Assembly (NCBI RefSeq): GCF_900169485.1
Contig: NZ_LT821227.1
Location: 1,302,001 to 1,366,000, forward strand
Direction of reading: 5' to 3'
Length of the DNA stretch: 64,000 nucleotides
From: Phoenicibacter congonensis
GTDB lineage: Bacteria > Actinomycetota > Coriobacteriia > Coriobacteriales > Eggerthellaceae
Position 1 is the stretch's first letter. The number at the start of each line of letters is the position of its first letter. Shown in pieces: positions 37,248-45,747 of this stretch. The position numbers and the translations under genes were made by a program. Below the pieces are notes generated by a model, which was not told where the DNA came from, searched no databases, and saw only the letters and a list, made by a program, of their open reading frames with translations.

Positions 37248-37730
37248 TTAAGAATTTAATTTTATGAAGAGTGCCTCACAACCTTGATTAATTTCAGAAT
37301 AGGCCTTTTCGAAGTCTCGCGTGTACCAAGGATCTGATATTTCATGAGGATTATTCGTGTATTCCAGTAGCAGGTGAATTTTATGGTCACCGTCACCGCC
37401 AGCAATTCGTTTCATTTCAGAAATGTTTGCGTTATCCATTCCCAAAAGAAGATCGAAATTATCATAATCGGATTTGACCATCTTTCTTGCTCTTTTTCCT
37501 TCACATGCAATGCCGTGCCTTTTTAAAAGCTCTGCTGCTTGTGGATAGACTGGACTTCCTACTCCGTTCCAAATCTCATCATTGCTTGTTGCCGCTGATT
37601 CAATTTTGTAATCACTTTCAACCCCGTGACTCATAACGATGTCTTTAAAAATAAATTCCGCCGATGGCGAGCGACAGATGTTGCCGTGACAGACAAAGAG
37701 AACGCGGTGGACGGACTTTGGGCTATTCAT
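37248..37730 (-). CDS. Low-molecular-weight protein tyrosine phosphatase
   Basis: A 160-residue phosphatase with the signature loop VCHGNICRS (C-x5-R-S) at the N-terminus and the general-acid loop SDPWYTRDF near the C-terminus. It dephosphorylates protein or low-molecular tyrosine phosphates in the cytoplasm. The family also includes arsenate reductases, but the DPW/Y loop supports a phosphatase. Its start lies ~35 bases from the end of the GC-rich segment, so it marks the left border of the mosaic region. Confidence 0.92.
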   Translation of the reverse strand: MNSPKSVHRVLFVCHGNICRSPSAEFIFKDIVMSHGVESDYKIESAATSNDEIWNGVGSPVYPQAAELLKRHGIACEGKRARKMVKSDYDNFDLLLGMDNANISEMKRIAGGDGDHKIHLLLEYTNNPHEISDPWYTRDFEKAYSEINQGCEALFIKLNS

Positions 37731-37766
37731 GACCAGATCTCTCCAAACGAAGCTAAGTACGACGCA

Positions 37767-38879
37767 TTATCGAACGGCGTCCCTAGGCCCTGACGATGCC
37801 AGCGAGCGCGACAGGTTCATGCTGGGAACCTCGATTATGCGCCAGAACGCAACGGAGACGAGCATGCTTGCGGGCAGCGAGACCGCGGCAATCGCGAGCG
37901 GGTCGACAATCCCGAGCCTGGGCAGCAGGGCAACGAGCACACCGATGACAATGGCGTGGGTAAGGTAGAGGCTGTACGACACCTTTCCCAAAAAGACCAT
38001 GGGGGCCGCAGAGAGCGCACGGCGCGTGAACCCATCGGCGATCGCGACGACAACCACCACCAGGCAGGCCGCGTTCATGGCGGTGGACTTCAACGCCTCA
38101 AGGACCCCACCGGGATGCCACACTAGCGAGAGCTCGATAACACCAACAGAGGCCACAAGCAGCGCCAGCTCGGCCAGCATTGAAAGCTTGACGGCCTTGA
38201 TTTTGTCGAATCGCCGGGCCACCATGACGCCAAGCCAGAACATCAGGCAAAAGCGCAGCGGAAAGTAGCCCGTCCAGTGCGAGACAAGCACCGCAATAAA
38301 GGTCGCAACAACCGCCAGACCCGTCCGGTGAATCCTTGATATGCACCAGATGGCCAGCGGAAGCGTCAGGCTAAACCAGAGCTCCCAGCTCATGGACCAG
38401 ACGGGAGAGTCAACGCGGACGAGATGCGCGCCAAAGAGGTTGTTGACGCCGTCGGACACGTTGAACAGCACGTCGAACTGCATGAGGATGTCATGAACCG
38501 CAGTGGGAAGGCCCGCGTCGTAGGCGACGGCAAGCGCGGAGCGCGACGTGGACCCCAGGCGCCAGGCCACGTAGCCCGCAGGAAGGGCCAGCGCAATCGC
38601 CACAAACAGCGGCCCGCAAAGGCGGACGACCCTTCTTGGGTAATAGCCAAGCCAGTTGTACCCGCCGTTTCCCATGTGCTTAAAGGGAACAAGAGACAGC
38701 ACTATTCCAGACAGGATGAAGAACACCATAACCGATGCGGTGCCAGGGAAGAGGCTCGGACCCCCCGCGCCAAACGGCTTGACCATGATGTCGACGTGAT
38801 ACAGGAACACCATCAGCGCCCCGAGCCCTCGCAGGCCGTCAAGCGACAAGACGCGCTTCTCGTGACCAGGCATTATCAC
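37767..38879 (-). CDS. Acyltransferase family 3 membrane protein (OafA-like)
   Basis: This 370-residue protein has about ten membrane segments and the family start LSLDGLRGLGALMVFLYH, with the conserved His in the first segment, plus FFILSGIVLSLVPF. Such enzymes transfer acyl groups, often acetyl, onto extracellular polysaccharide or peptidoglycan sugars. The gene is conspicuously GC-rich with G/C at third codon positions, unlike the surrounding AT-rich genome, and was probably acquired from a high-GC relative. It appears intact. The neighbouring MFS piece shares its composition. Confidence 0.88.
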   Translation of the reverse strand: MIMPGHEKRVLSLDGLRGLGALMVFLYHVDIMVKPFGAGGPSLFPGTASVMVFFILSGIVLSLVPFKHMGNGGYNWLGYYPRRVVRLCGPLFVAIALALPAGYVAWRLGSTSRSALAVAYDAGLPTAVHDILMQFDVLFNVSDGVNNLFGAHLVRVDSPVWSMSWELWFSLTLPLAIWCISRIHRTGLAVVATFIAVLVSHWTGYFPLRFCLMFWLGVMVARRFDKIKAVKLSMLAELALLVASVGVIELSLVWHPGGVLEALKSTAMNAACLVVVVVAIADGFTRRALSAAPMVFLGKVSYSLYLTHAIVIGVLVALLPRLGIVDPLAIAAVSLPASMLVSVAFWRIIEVPSMNLSRSLASSGPRDAVR

Positions 38880-38933
38880 TCCTTCCTTCGTGCATTCCAG
38901 CAGAGCGTCCCATTATATACCCTCATGGATTTA

Positions 38934-39002
38934 GCGTACATTTTGATGAGCCAGACCCCCAAATCGGGCGGATTCGGGGGTCTGGCTCATCTTTATGTAC
39001 GC
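38934..39002. repeat. 69-bp inverted repeat with 27-base arms
   Basis: Arms 38934-38960 and 38976-39002 pair over 27 bases except for three consecutive mismatches (TTT opposite AAA on the same strand). The inner 16 bases, GATGAGCCAGACCCCC, are perfectly complementary. It lies between the acyltransferase and the truncated MFS gene. It could be a terminator stem, but its length and its CAGACCCCC core suggest a REP- or MITE-like element. Confidence 0.7.
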
Positions 39003-39047
39003 TGTCCGGAGCCGCGGCCGCCGGCGGCAAGGGCGCCGGCACCCGCC

Positions 39048-39440
39048 CTAATCGGCCTCGGCCGCCTCCTCGCGGATGCCCATCTCGAGACTCTTCTGGG
39101 GCATCCTCTGCACCAGCGCCGACTCCTTGACCAGAAGGCCGTACACCACGGCAGACGCCAGCACAAAGGCGGCCTGCAGCAGGAAGAGCGGCAGGCAGTC
39201 GGGGCGCTCCACGTTGGGGACCATGACCGAGATGGCAACCAGCATGACGCCCGTGCCGGCGTAGCCCACGATCTTCTGCACGGAGTCGGCCTTGGTGCGC
39301 AGCGGGTGCGGCGTGATGTCAGCCACGATGACCACCGTCATGGTGCGGTACATGCAAGTGGCAAGCAGCGTGATCAGGATGGCGCAGATAAGCAGCGGCA
39401 GGCTTCCCGCGTTGTTTGCGATTGCGATGAGCGGCAGATG
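39048..39440 (-). pseudogene. 3' fragment of an SLC45/MFS-type transporter gene
   Basis: The frame reads LPLIAIANNAGSLPLLICAI, then MYRTMTVVIVADITPHPLRT (a typical loop of SLC45-like MFS carriers), then a final membrane segment and a charged tail ending EEAAEAD. Only the last ~130 residues remain of a protein that normally has twelve membrane segments. The 5' side ends at ~39440, where the sequence changes in composition and becomes hsdM. It is GC-rich like the acyltransferase gene. Confidence 0.75.
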
Positions 39441-41098
39441 TTCCCATGCCTTACACGCAGCTTCTCAACGCAATCACGCTTTTTGGCGGTAGCGCGCGAC
39501 ATATCGAACCATTTGACAGTCATTCGGCGTTGTTCCAAAGCTCCGTTTGCTGTTAAGTATGGGGTTAGACCCGTTGTGTCATCAGGATTCTCCACAACAA
39601 GGCTGCGAGAGTTCCACCTTGGTCCCATATAGATGTGAATGTCTTTATCGAGCTGACCAATTGTGGTAACCGACCATCCTTCTTTTTCGTCAAACTCGTT
39701 TACGCGCTCTAAGGTAGCGTTCAATTCTGGTGAATAATGCTGGGGATTCAGATTAAGATTGTCGTCCAATTCGCTACGTTTTGCACTGAAGCACGTTTCG
39801 GACTCGATAAATGTACCATTAGCCTTGACCGTTTCATAACTATCCGAGATTTGGGTCAGATCTTCATCCAATACGTCTGTAGCGTGCCCCTTTTCATCAA
39901 GGGAGAAGACTGGTTCACCCTTTGAGTCTCTACCAACTCGCCTAGACTGAGCCATGAAGATGGTGTAGTCGCTGGGAACCTCTTCACCTTCCGAGGGTTT
40001 GGAGAGGAACAGAATACACGTACGCACCCCGGTGTCTGGCTCGAAGGTATTTTTATGAAGCGTCACAACGGCGTCAACCTTGCAATTGGAGAGCACCCAT
40101 TTTCGGTAGTTTACATAGGTTTGATTATCTAGGATGCCCTTTGGCAAGACGATGCCGATACGCCCACCAGGTTTGAGCCAGTCAATGCAGCGCTCCAGGA
40201 ATAGCAGCTCTGGCGCCTGCCGAGAGAGTATTGTGCCCCTGTTGGCCTCCCAGTCATCCTTTCCGCCGATTTCGGGGAAGATTCCGTCCGAAGTGGGCTT
40301 GTGACCGAAGCTGAATAGCTTAAGTATTTCCGGGTCCATCATCATAGACTCGGTTTTCTGACCCGAGAAAGGTGGATTAGTGACTATAACGTCAGGGGTG
40401 TGCCTAGGACAGTGACTTGTAATCCACCCATCAAGATTGGAATATTCATCGAGCGAATTGCCTTGCGTCATTCCGCTATTGCCGTCACCGCTGAGCAACA
40501 TGGCCGTTTTGGCAATTTTGACAAGACGCTGAGAAATCTCGACTAAAAAGACCATGTTTTTGGAACGTTCAAGTTGCCTTTCCCTCTGCGCAGTGCCCTC
40601 AATCGTGCTCTCGATGACTTTGCGGCGTTTGTGGCGAAATGCTTCGGTAGCAAAACCACCACTACCGCCCGCCGGATCAAGAACGGCGTCCGTGATACTC
40701 GGATTAAGCATATGAACCATTGCTCTTACGACTAAACGGTTCGTGAAGAACTGGCCTTGTTGCCTTTTAAGCACAGAATGTGTGAACTGCTCATAAGCGG
40801 CAACCATAAGATCCCACTCATCAGCATCATCACCGCGGCTGATGAACGTATAGCGTTGCAAAACCGAGGCAGCCTCGATCAGAGTTGAGTCACCTACGGA
40901 TATATCTTCATGAGCGTCAAACACATTCGGATAGGAATCAGCATATTCGCCAAAAAGAGCACGGATCTCTTTCGCAACCTGTTTTCTTCCATCTTCAGAT
41001 GCATATTGTTTAGCCGTAATCCAAAACTTTGGATACTTGTCAGGGGAGGCATTGGACTCGTCCTGAATTTTCGCAAGGAGGATGCGAACCATATCCAT
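39440..41098 (-). pseudogene. Type I restriction-modification methylase gene, truncated at both ends
   Basis: An N6-adenine methylase with the SAM-binding motif VLDPAGGSGGFATEAF and catalytic motif VTNPPFSGQ, followed by a long C-terminal part. The frame begins MDMVRILLAKIQDE, which in relatives is preceded by an N-terminal domain; here the sequence switches at ~41099 to hsdR on the other strand. The C-terminus runs DCVEKLRVRHG and then out of frame into the MFS fragment at ~39440, where it reads NICRSSQSQTT until a stop at 39374. No hsdS is present. It is probably inactive as part of a system, although the methylase core is uninterrupted. Confidence 0.8.
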
Positions 41099-41100
41099 AG

Positions 41101-41419
41101 TCAGTATTTTGCTGAAAGAAAGGCAATCGAATCGACCAAACTAGCTACCGTTACCGATGGTAAAGGTAGTGTGTTCTGGCATACGCAAGGCAGCGGTAAA
41201 TCGCTGTCAATGGTATTCTATTCTCATCTGCTTCAGGAAGCCTTGGATAGCCCAACGATTGTTGTGCTGGCCGACAGAAACAACCTGGACGATTATCTTT
41301 TCGGACAGTTAGCAAAGTGCAAGGATTTCTTGCGTCAGGACCCGATGCACGCTCAGAGTCGTGAGAATCTGCGTGATCTCCTTGCCGGTCGTCAGGCAAA
41401 CGGTATTATCTTTAGAACA
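41101..41419 (+). pseudogene. Internal fragment of a type I restriction gene (hsdR)
   Basis: About 105 codons of the HsdR motor domain: QYFAERKAIESTKLATVTDG, Walker A in GSVFWHTQGSGKSLSMVFYS, then VVLADRNNLDDYLFGQ and LLAGRQANGIIF. Both ends are missing. It is on the opposite strand to the hsdM fragment and abuts it at ~41099, so an inversion or a deletion between two restriction genes has occurred. On the right it stops at ~41420 and is joined to an unrelated gene. Confidence 0.85.
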
Positions 41420-41424
41420 ATAAA

Positions 41425-41667
41425 AAGTGGTTTGCGTTGGTGGTTGAAGTCAATGCAAAAAAGCTGGGATTGCAAGAAGATAAAACGGTTGATGCTCTGA
41501 ACATCAAGTGCGATCCGATGATGATAGGTTCACTGCGTATGAAAGAGGGATTCTTCCCCGCCTACCACATGAACAAAGAGAATTGGATCAGCATTCTTCT
41601 CGATAGTACAGTCTCGGCAGATGAAATCAAGCCCTTGCTGGAATTGAGTTATCAACTGACCCGGTAA
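41425..41667 (+). pseudogene. 3' fragment of an MmcQ/YjbR-family gene
   Basis: The frame reads WFALVVEVNAKKLGLQEDK, then NIKCDPMMIGSLRMKEGFFP and AYHMNKENWISILLDSTVS, the C-terminal two thirds of the MmcQ/YjbR small DNA-binding-like family (normally ~115-120 residues). The N-terminal part is missing at the junction with the hsdR fragment. It ends with a normal stop codon 38 bases before the next gene. Confidence 0.8.
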
Positions 41668-41705
41668 CGCAGACGAAACGGCAGATGGGTTTTAGGAGGT
41701 GCGAT

Positions 41706-42734
41706 ATGCAGATACATTATTTTCAGAGATACCACTCCAAAGAGAATGTGGATACCTCAAACACCATGCTGATGCTCTCTCGTTTGTATAACTATAACGC
41801 TGATAAGTTCTTTTCTATGCTGAACAGCCTTATTCTTGGAGAGGACGAAAGCCCGGAAATCACCTTTGATTTGCAGGTCGTTGGTGACGATAGTGTTCCG
41901 GATGCGGTTATCAGCCAAAAGAGCTTCAAAATAGTGGTGGAAACAAAGCTCTACAATCAGTTTTATAAGCAGCAGCTTGTAAATCATCTGGAGCAGTTTG
42001 GTGCTGAGGATATAAAGGTTTTGCTCACCCTTGACCCCAAGCCGATGAAACCGCAACTGTTTGATGAACTGGCGGTTGAACTGAAAAAGTATAATAGCGA
42101 AAATGCAACTCGGCTTATCCATCCGATTAAGCACGTCAACTTGACATTCGAGCAGCTTATGGACGCTATGGAGGATATTGTTGACGACAGAGATACGGAG
42201 ATCATCGCCGTTTTAGACGATTTCAAGAAGTATTGCTTTGATGAAAAGCTGATACCGGATGGCTATAAATGGATGAGAGCAACCGTAGCCAGTACAACTT
42301 TTCAGGATAATATGGATTTGGATTTGTTCTATGACCGGGAGTCCCGCAACTTCTCAGAACATGGATATATCGGCTTGTATAAGGACAAGAGTATCCGTGC
42401 CATTGGTAAGCTGAAAAAAACCGTCATCGCAGTTGAAAATAACGGCAGCATGACCTATCGTGCCGAAAGCGGAGCCGAACCTACCACAGATGAGATTGAA
42501 CGCATCAACGAGGCAATCCGTCGTGCAGATAATTATGGCTATAACCTTCGAACGATTAGCCATAGATATTTCATCGTTGAAAAGTTCTACCCGATGGACT
42601 TTAGAAAAAGCAGTAAGAATCCGATTCAGAAAAGCAAGTTATTCAATCTTGCTGATATGTTCGGATATAAAACAATGCCTGACACCGATGTGATCGCAAA
42701 TGATCTGAACGGTCGGACTTGGGAGGAGTTTTAA
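41706..42734 (+). CDS. PD-(D/E)XK nuclease-like protein
   Basis: A 342-residue protein starting MQIHYFQRYHSKENVDTSN; AGGAGG lies 8 bases before the ATG at 41706, better than the open-frame start at 41685. The N-terminal half contains VPDAVISQKSFKIVVETKL, which fits the D...(E)xK core of a PD-(D/E)XK nuclease fold (Asp in PDAV, then Glu-Thr-Lys). The middle has an acidic DAMEDIVDDRDTE stretch. The C-terminal half (~190-342) is not recognised. It is followed after 22 bases by a gene with its own strong ribosome binding site. Composition and the surrounding gene pieces suggest acquisition. It could be a defence nuclease, but this is inference. Confidence 0.7.
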   Translation: MQIHYFQRYHSKENVDTSNTMLMLSRLYNYNADKFFSMLNSLILGEDESPEITFDLQVVGDDSVPDAVISQKSFKIVVETKLYNQFYKQQLVNHLEQFGAEDIKVLLTLDPKPMKPQLFDELAVELKKYNSENATRLIHPIKHVNLTFEQLMDAMEDIVDDRDTEIIAVLDDFKKYCFDEKLIPDGYKWMRATVASTTFQDNMDLDLFYDRESRNFSEHGYIGLYKDKSIRAIGKLKKTVIAVENNGSMTYRAESGAEPTTDEIERINEAIRRADNYGYNLRTISHRYFIVEKFYPMDFRKSSKNPIQKSKLFNLADMFGYKTMPDTDVIANDLNGRTWEEF

Positions 42735-42756
42735 TCCGATTCGGAAGGAGGTCACA

Positions 42757-43143
42757 ATGGAGTATTTAGAGCAAGTACACTTATTCGCCACAAAGTGGAT
42801 TGAGAAATTCAGAGATCAAAAAATCAGCTACATAGAGCTGGTTGACCATTACTTGGCTGATGATTGTCAGGCATTGGGATTCCAGATGGATTGCGGCCAT
42901 GCCTTTTCAGAAAAATATGGCGATGCAGCAAGCAGTTGTGATGCGCTAAATCGTATCATTGACGAGGTTACGGACATTAAACTGCTTGGATCGGCAATCT
43001 ATTCCCAATGGCGATATTTTAATCATTGGGCATTCGATGCAGCAGCCATCTTGAACACTGAAAATCGTTCGTGGTTTATTCTGGCATTGAGCCGACTTGC
43101 CCTGCTTTCTGGCGAGAACCCCTTCCTGTTCAAAGGAGCTTAG
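42757..43143 (+). CDS. Hypothetical protein, 128 residues
   Basis: No family recognised. It begins MEYLEQVHLFATKWIEKFRD and has a helical, acidic composition with two cysteines (DDCQALGFQMDCGHAF) and SQWRYFNHWAFDAAAI. GGAAGGAGG lies 6 bases upstream. It ends ENPFLFKGA-stop, but a +1 frame directly after it continues with another recognisable peptide, so the original protein may have been longer and cut by a frameshift. Confidence 0.65.
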   Translation: MEYLEQVHLFATKWIEKFRDQKISYIELVDHYLADDCQALGFQMDCGHAFSEKYGDAASSCDALNRIIDEVTDIKLLGSAIYSQWRYFNHWAFDAAAILNTENRSWFILALSRLALLSGENPFLFKGA

Positions 43144-43273
43144 AAAGAATCGACTGGTTTCCAACCGGCTTGGTTATGGGCCTTGCCCGGAACCAGACGA
43201 AGAAGTTGAACAGCATATAACCATCAAATCTACCGGAGAACATACAAGAACTCCAACCAAGTACGAGCTCTGA
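43136..43273 (+). pseudogene. Out-of-frame peptide remnant after the 128-residue gene
   Basis: In the +1 frame relative to the previous gene, the sequence reads ELRKNRLVSNRLGYGPCPEP, then DEEVEQHITIKSTGEHTRTP and a stop at 43271. The composition is protein-like, but there is no start codon. It is either the continuation of the preceding gene beyond a frameshift, or a separate 3' fragment. Confidence 0.45.
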
Positions 43274-43517
43274 TTTTTGTAACATCGAGACTCACTGGTG
43301 TGGTAGTGGTGTAGTAGCACCACCTTCAAGCCCGAAAAACCTTGATATTACAGGGAATTTTAGAGATTTCTACAAATAATGCCGTGACACACAAATAAAA
43401 TTCATTTCATAAATTCCCTATCTCTCATTATTCATTTATAACGCGGGGCACCTCACAGTCAATTATTGACAAGAGAATAAATAGTTTTAAAAAGAAATTG
43501 AAAAGAATACGAAGTGC

Positions 43518-44816
43518 TTAGATGGGGCGAAAGTAAAACAAAGCAACCAGTAATGAAGCAACAGAGAAAATCCATGCAATTCCAATACCAATCAAAGCGA
43601 GCGATTTAATGACGGCATGTTCTTGAAAAAATTTCAAACGTTTAGAGATTCGCCTTTTGTCGTAAAAGGCAAACAGAATAAAGAAGCAAAACGGAACGAA
43701 ACCAATTATATAAATGGCAACATTAAATGCAAAATCTGCCGTCGGAGTTGAACTGACAGAAGGTGGCTGAGGAACAAAAGCAAGCTTGCAGCAAACATAA
43801 AACAAGACAATGAAAAGGACAACCAGAAATGCGTTCCAAATGATTCCTGCCGATTGAAACTTGCCGCGTAGCGCTTCGCGCACTTCGAGCACTATTCCAC
43901 GAAACGTACCAGCAGATGCGGCAGCTGTGGAGTCATTTTGTAGGGCAATAAGAATTTCTTGCTTAAACTGCAAAACATTTGGCTGGCGCATGTCAGGATC
44001 AAAGGAAGAAGCCTTACGCAAAACGTTTGCCACATTTTTCCCGAACAACTCATCAAGATTTTCAATTTTTGTTAGTGGCTTTTCTGCTTGATGGCCAGCA
44101 ACCATGAAATAGTAGGTTTGAGCTAACTGATATAAGTCGCTTCTAACATCAGTTTGTCCGAACCCAAATTGCTCGGGCGGGGCAAAGCCCTGCGTGCCAA
44201 AAACCGTGGTGTCGGAATTCTGCAGTGCATCATAAGCGCGAGAAATGCCAAAATCGATAATCCAAACGTTTGTTCCGTTGGTTAATATGTTTGAAGGCTT
44301 TATGTCCCTGTGAATAATTGGCAGGTTCTGTGAATGGAGCTCAATTACTGCATCACATATTTTTAGAAATATGTTATTCACCGCGTCTCGTGACAATGGT
44401 TCCACTAGAATTAAGTCGCGCAATGACGGCACTTCTAAATATTCTATGAAGACTACTTCGGAATCACTTCCCTGTTTTAAATCGAGGATTCTAGGCACGA
44501 ATTGGAGTGGGACGCCTTCGCGTTGCAAGTCAAACAAAAGATCATAACCGGTGCGCCTACCTCCTGTTTTTATAACTTTTCGAATACACTGCTTCCCGGC
44601 ATAGAGAACGCGCTGTGTTGTCTCGTTACTCGATTCTTTGAACGTCTCTTCTACACGGACTCCATCCTGGTCGAAGGATTCTAGCAGCTGACGCAGTTCT
44701 TCAGAATAAGCAGAAGTTGCGCGAGCAGAGGAACAAGAGGTCTTGCAAAAGATGTCTTGTTTTTCTGATGAATCTTTTTTCTCTGAGTGACTATCTTTTA
44801 CTGCAGTAATTTTCAT
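43518..44816 (-). CDS. Membrane-anchored Hanks-type Ser/Thr protein kinase
   Basis: This 432-residue protein has a kinase domain at ~68-290: lysine-containing strand CIRKVIK, catalytic loop HRDIKPSNIL (His169-Arg-Asp), DFG at 188-190, and the GTQGFAPPEQFG activation/P+1 segment. The Gly-rich loop is not canonical. Three membrane segments follow (~318-340, 360-385, 405-430), so the kinase faces the cytoplasm; there is no PASTA or other extracellular domain. It starts 14 bases after an HTH gene, so the two are probably co-transcribed. The role is unknown. Kinases paired with HTH proteins can act in signalling or defence, but nothing here proves either. Confidence 0.88.
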   Translation of the reverse strand: MKITAVKDSHSEKKDSSEKQDIFCKTSCSSARATSAYSEELRQLLESFDQDGVRVEETFKESSNETTQRVLYAGKQCIRKVIKTGGRRTGYDLLFDLQREGVPLQFVPRILDLKQGSDSEVVFIEYLEVPSLRDLILVEPLSRDAVNNIFLKICDAVIELHSQNLPIIHRDIKPSNILTNGTNVWIIDFGISRAYDALQNSDTTVFGTQGFAPPEQFGFGQTDVRSDLYQLAQTYYFMVAGHQAEKPLTKIENLDELFGKNVANVLRKASSFDPDMRQPNVLQFKQEILIALQNDSTAAASAGTFRGIVLEVREALRGKFQSAGIIWNAFLVVLFIVLFYVCCKLAFVPQPPSVSSTPTADFAFNVAIYIIGFVPFCFFILFAFYDKRRISKRLKFFQEHAVIKSLALIGIGIAWIFSVASLLVALFYFRPI

Positions 44817-44830
44817 GCGTTTAAAGTGGT

Positions 44831-45256
44831 TTAATTAAGCGTCGGTTCCTCAAATTCATAAAGAGCTTCATTTGTTCTTTGAAAAGAAAAGTTGTGTTCG
44901 ATTGCAAAAATAATAATCACATCTCGACGATTCTTTGAATAAAGCTCGTTTGCTCCAGAAATCTTAAGAGCCCGGTTAGTTTCTCGAAGCGTGCAGTCGA
45001 GAGCCAAGCAAAGCGACAGGACCTTATCGCGCGATGGATTTCTCTGACCTTTGAAAATCTGATAGCCGAATGTAGCATCAATGCCAGCCTCGCGAATCAC
45101 ATCTACCCGCTTTTTGCGTTTAATCTCGAGCAGTTCGCAGAAATATTCAGCAAAGGTCCTGCGAGAGTAAGCCTTCGGAACACTTAAGTCCTCTATCGAA
45201 TCCGACTCAAGTATTTTTCCCAACAACTCTTCAGTTAGTGGTTCCTTAAAACTCAT
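44831..45256 (-). CDS. HTH protein paired with the Ser/Thr kinase
   Basis: A 141-residue protein whose middle part (residues ~45-110: RKKRVDVIREAGIDATFGYQ, then GQRNPSRDKVLSLCLALDC) resembles an XRE-type helix-turn-helix. The C-terminal part (ALKISGANELYSKNRRDVII) looks like an extra helical domain. I recognise the general type, a small XRE-like protein encoded next to a Hanks kinase in Firmicutes and Actinomycetota, but not a specific function. It may be the substrate or regulator of the kinase. It is upstream of the kinase gene, with no terminator between. Confidence 0.75.
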   Translation of the reverse strand: MSFKEPLTEELLGKILESDSIEDLSVPKAYSRRTFAEYFCELLEIKRKKRVDVIREAGIDATFGYQIFKGQRNPSRDKVLSLCLALDCTLRETNRALKISGANELYSKNRRDVIIIFAIEHNFSFQRTNEALYEFEEPTLN

Positions 45257-45670
45257 TTATTAATGCCCTTCCAACTAATCTCTTTAAACATTAAAAGAAA
45301 TGTTAGCAGAGAGAAATTAAATTATCGTTCGACCACTTTTCTACAAACACTAATCCTCTGAATAATGACAGCATTATTGCTATCAGCGTCATTCTTTGCG
45401 CACATCTCTCCATTAAACCTTTGTAACGTCAAATGGTTTGAGATAGCTATCAACAAATTCTGATACAGGTTAGATGCGGCATTGACACCTGAATGCACAT
45501 ATTTGCCGCAATCACTTCTGAGATCAGTTATTAATCAACATACTTCCGAGCAGCACACAAACATTGCCTCAGCGTCTTTACAAAAATCTGCTCGCCGAAA
45601 CTCACTTTCGCTTACTTCTCTCTAAATTCTCCTCACCTTAGGTTACTTAATGAGCAAAAGAATAAAAACC
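45257..45670. other. Intergenic region upstream of the HTH gene
   Basis: About 410 bases with no recognisable gene or RNA. The HTH-kinase promoter should be here, but no convincing -35/-10 pair was found. Confidence 0.4.
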
Positions 45671-45709
45671 GGCAACCCTGATATATAAGGCAGAATGACC
45701 AGGGTTGCC
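45671..45709 (-). terminator. Terminator of the DUF4190-like gene
   Basis: Ten-base stem GGCAACCCTG / CAGGGTTGCC, followed on the minus strand by GGTTTTTATT. Confidence 0.85.
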
Positions 45710-45747
45710 AGCACGCTCACGAGCAAACAAGCCAACTGAGTTAATTA

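Noticed and set aside
38424-39632. 402-codon plus-strand frame
   Set aside because: It is an antisense shadow over the GC-rich acyltransferase, MFS fragment and hsdM end; composition is His/Gln/Arg-rich and shows no domain.
39374-41098. Functional type I restriction-modification system
   Set aside because: The methylase lacks its N-terminal region and its natural end, hsdR is a short internal piece on the other strand, and no specificity subunit is present.
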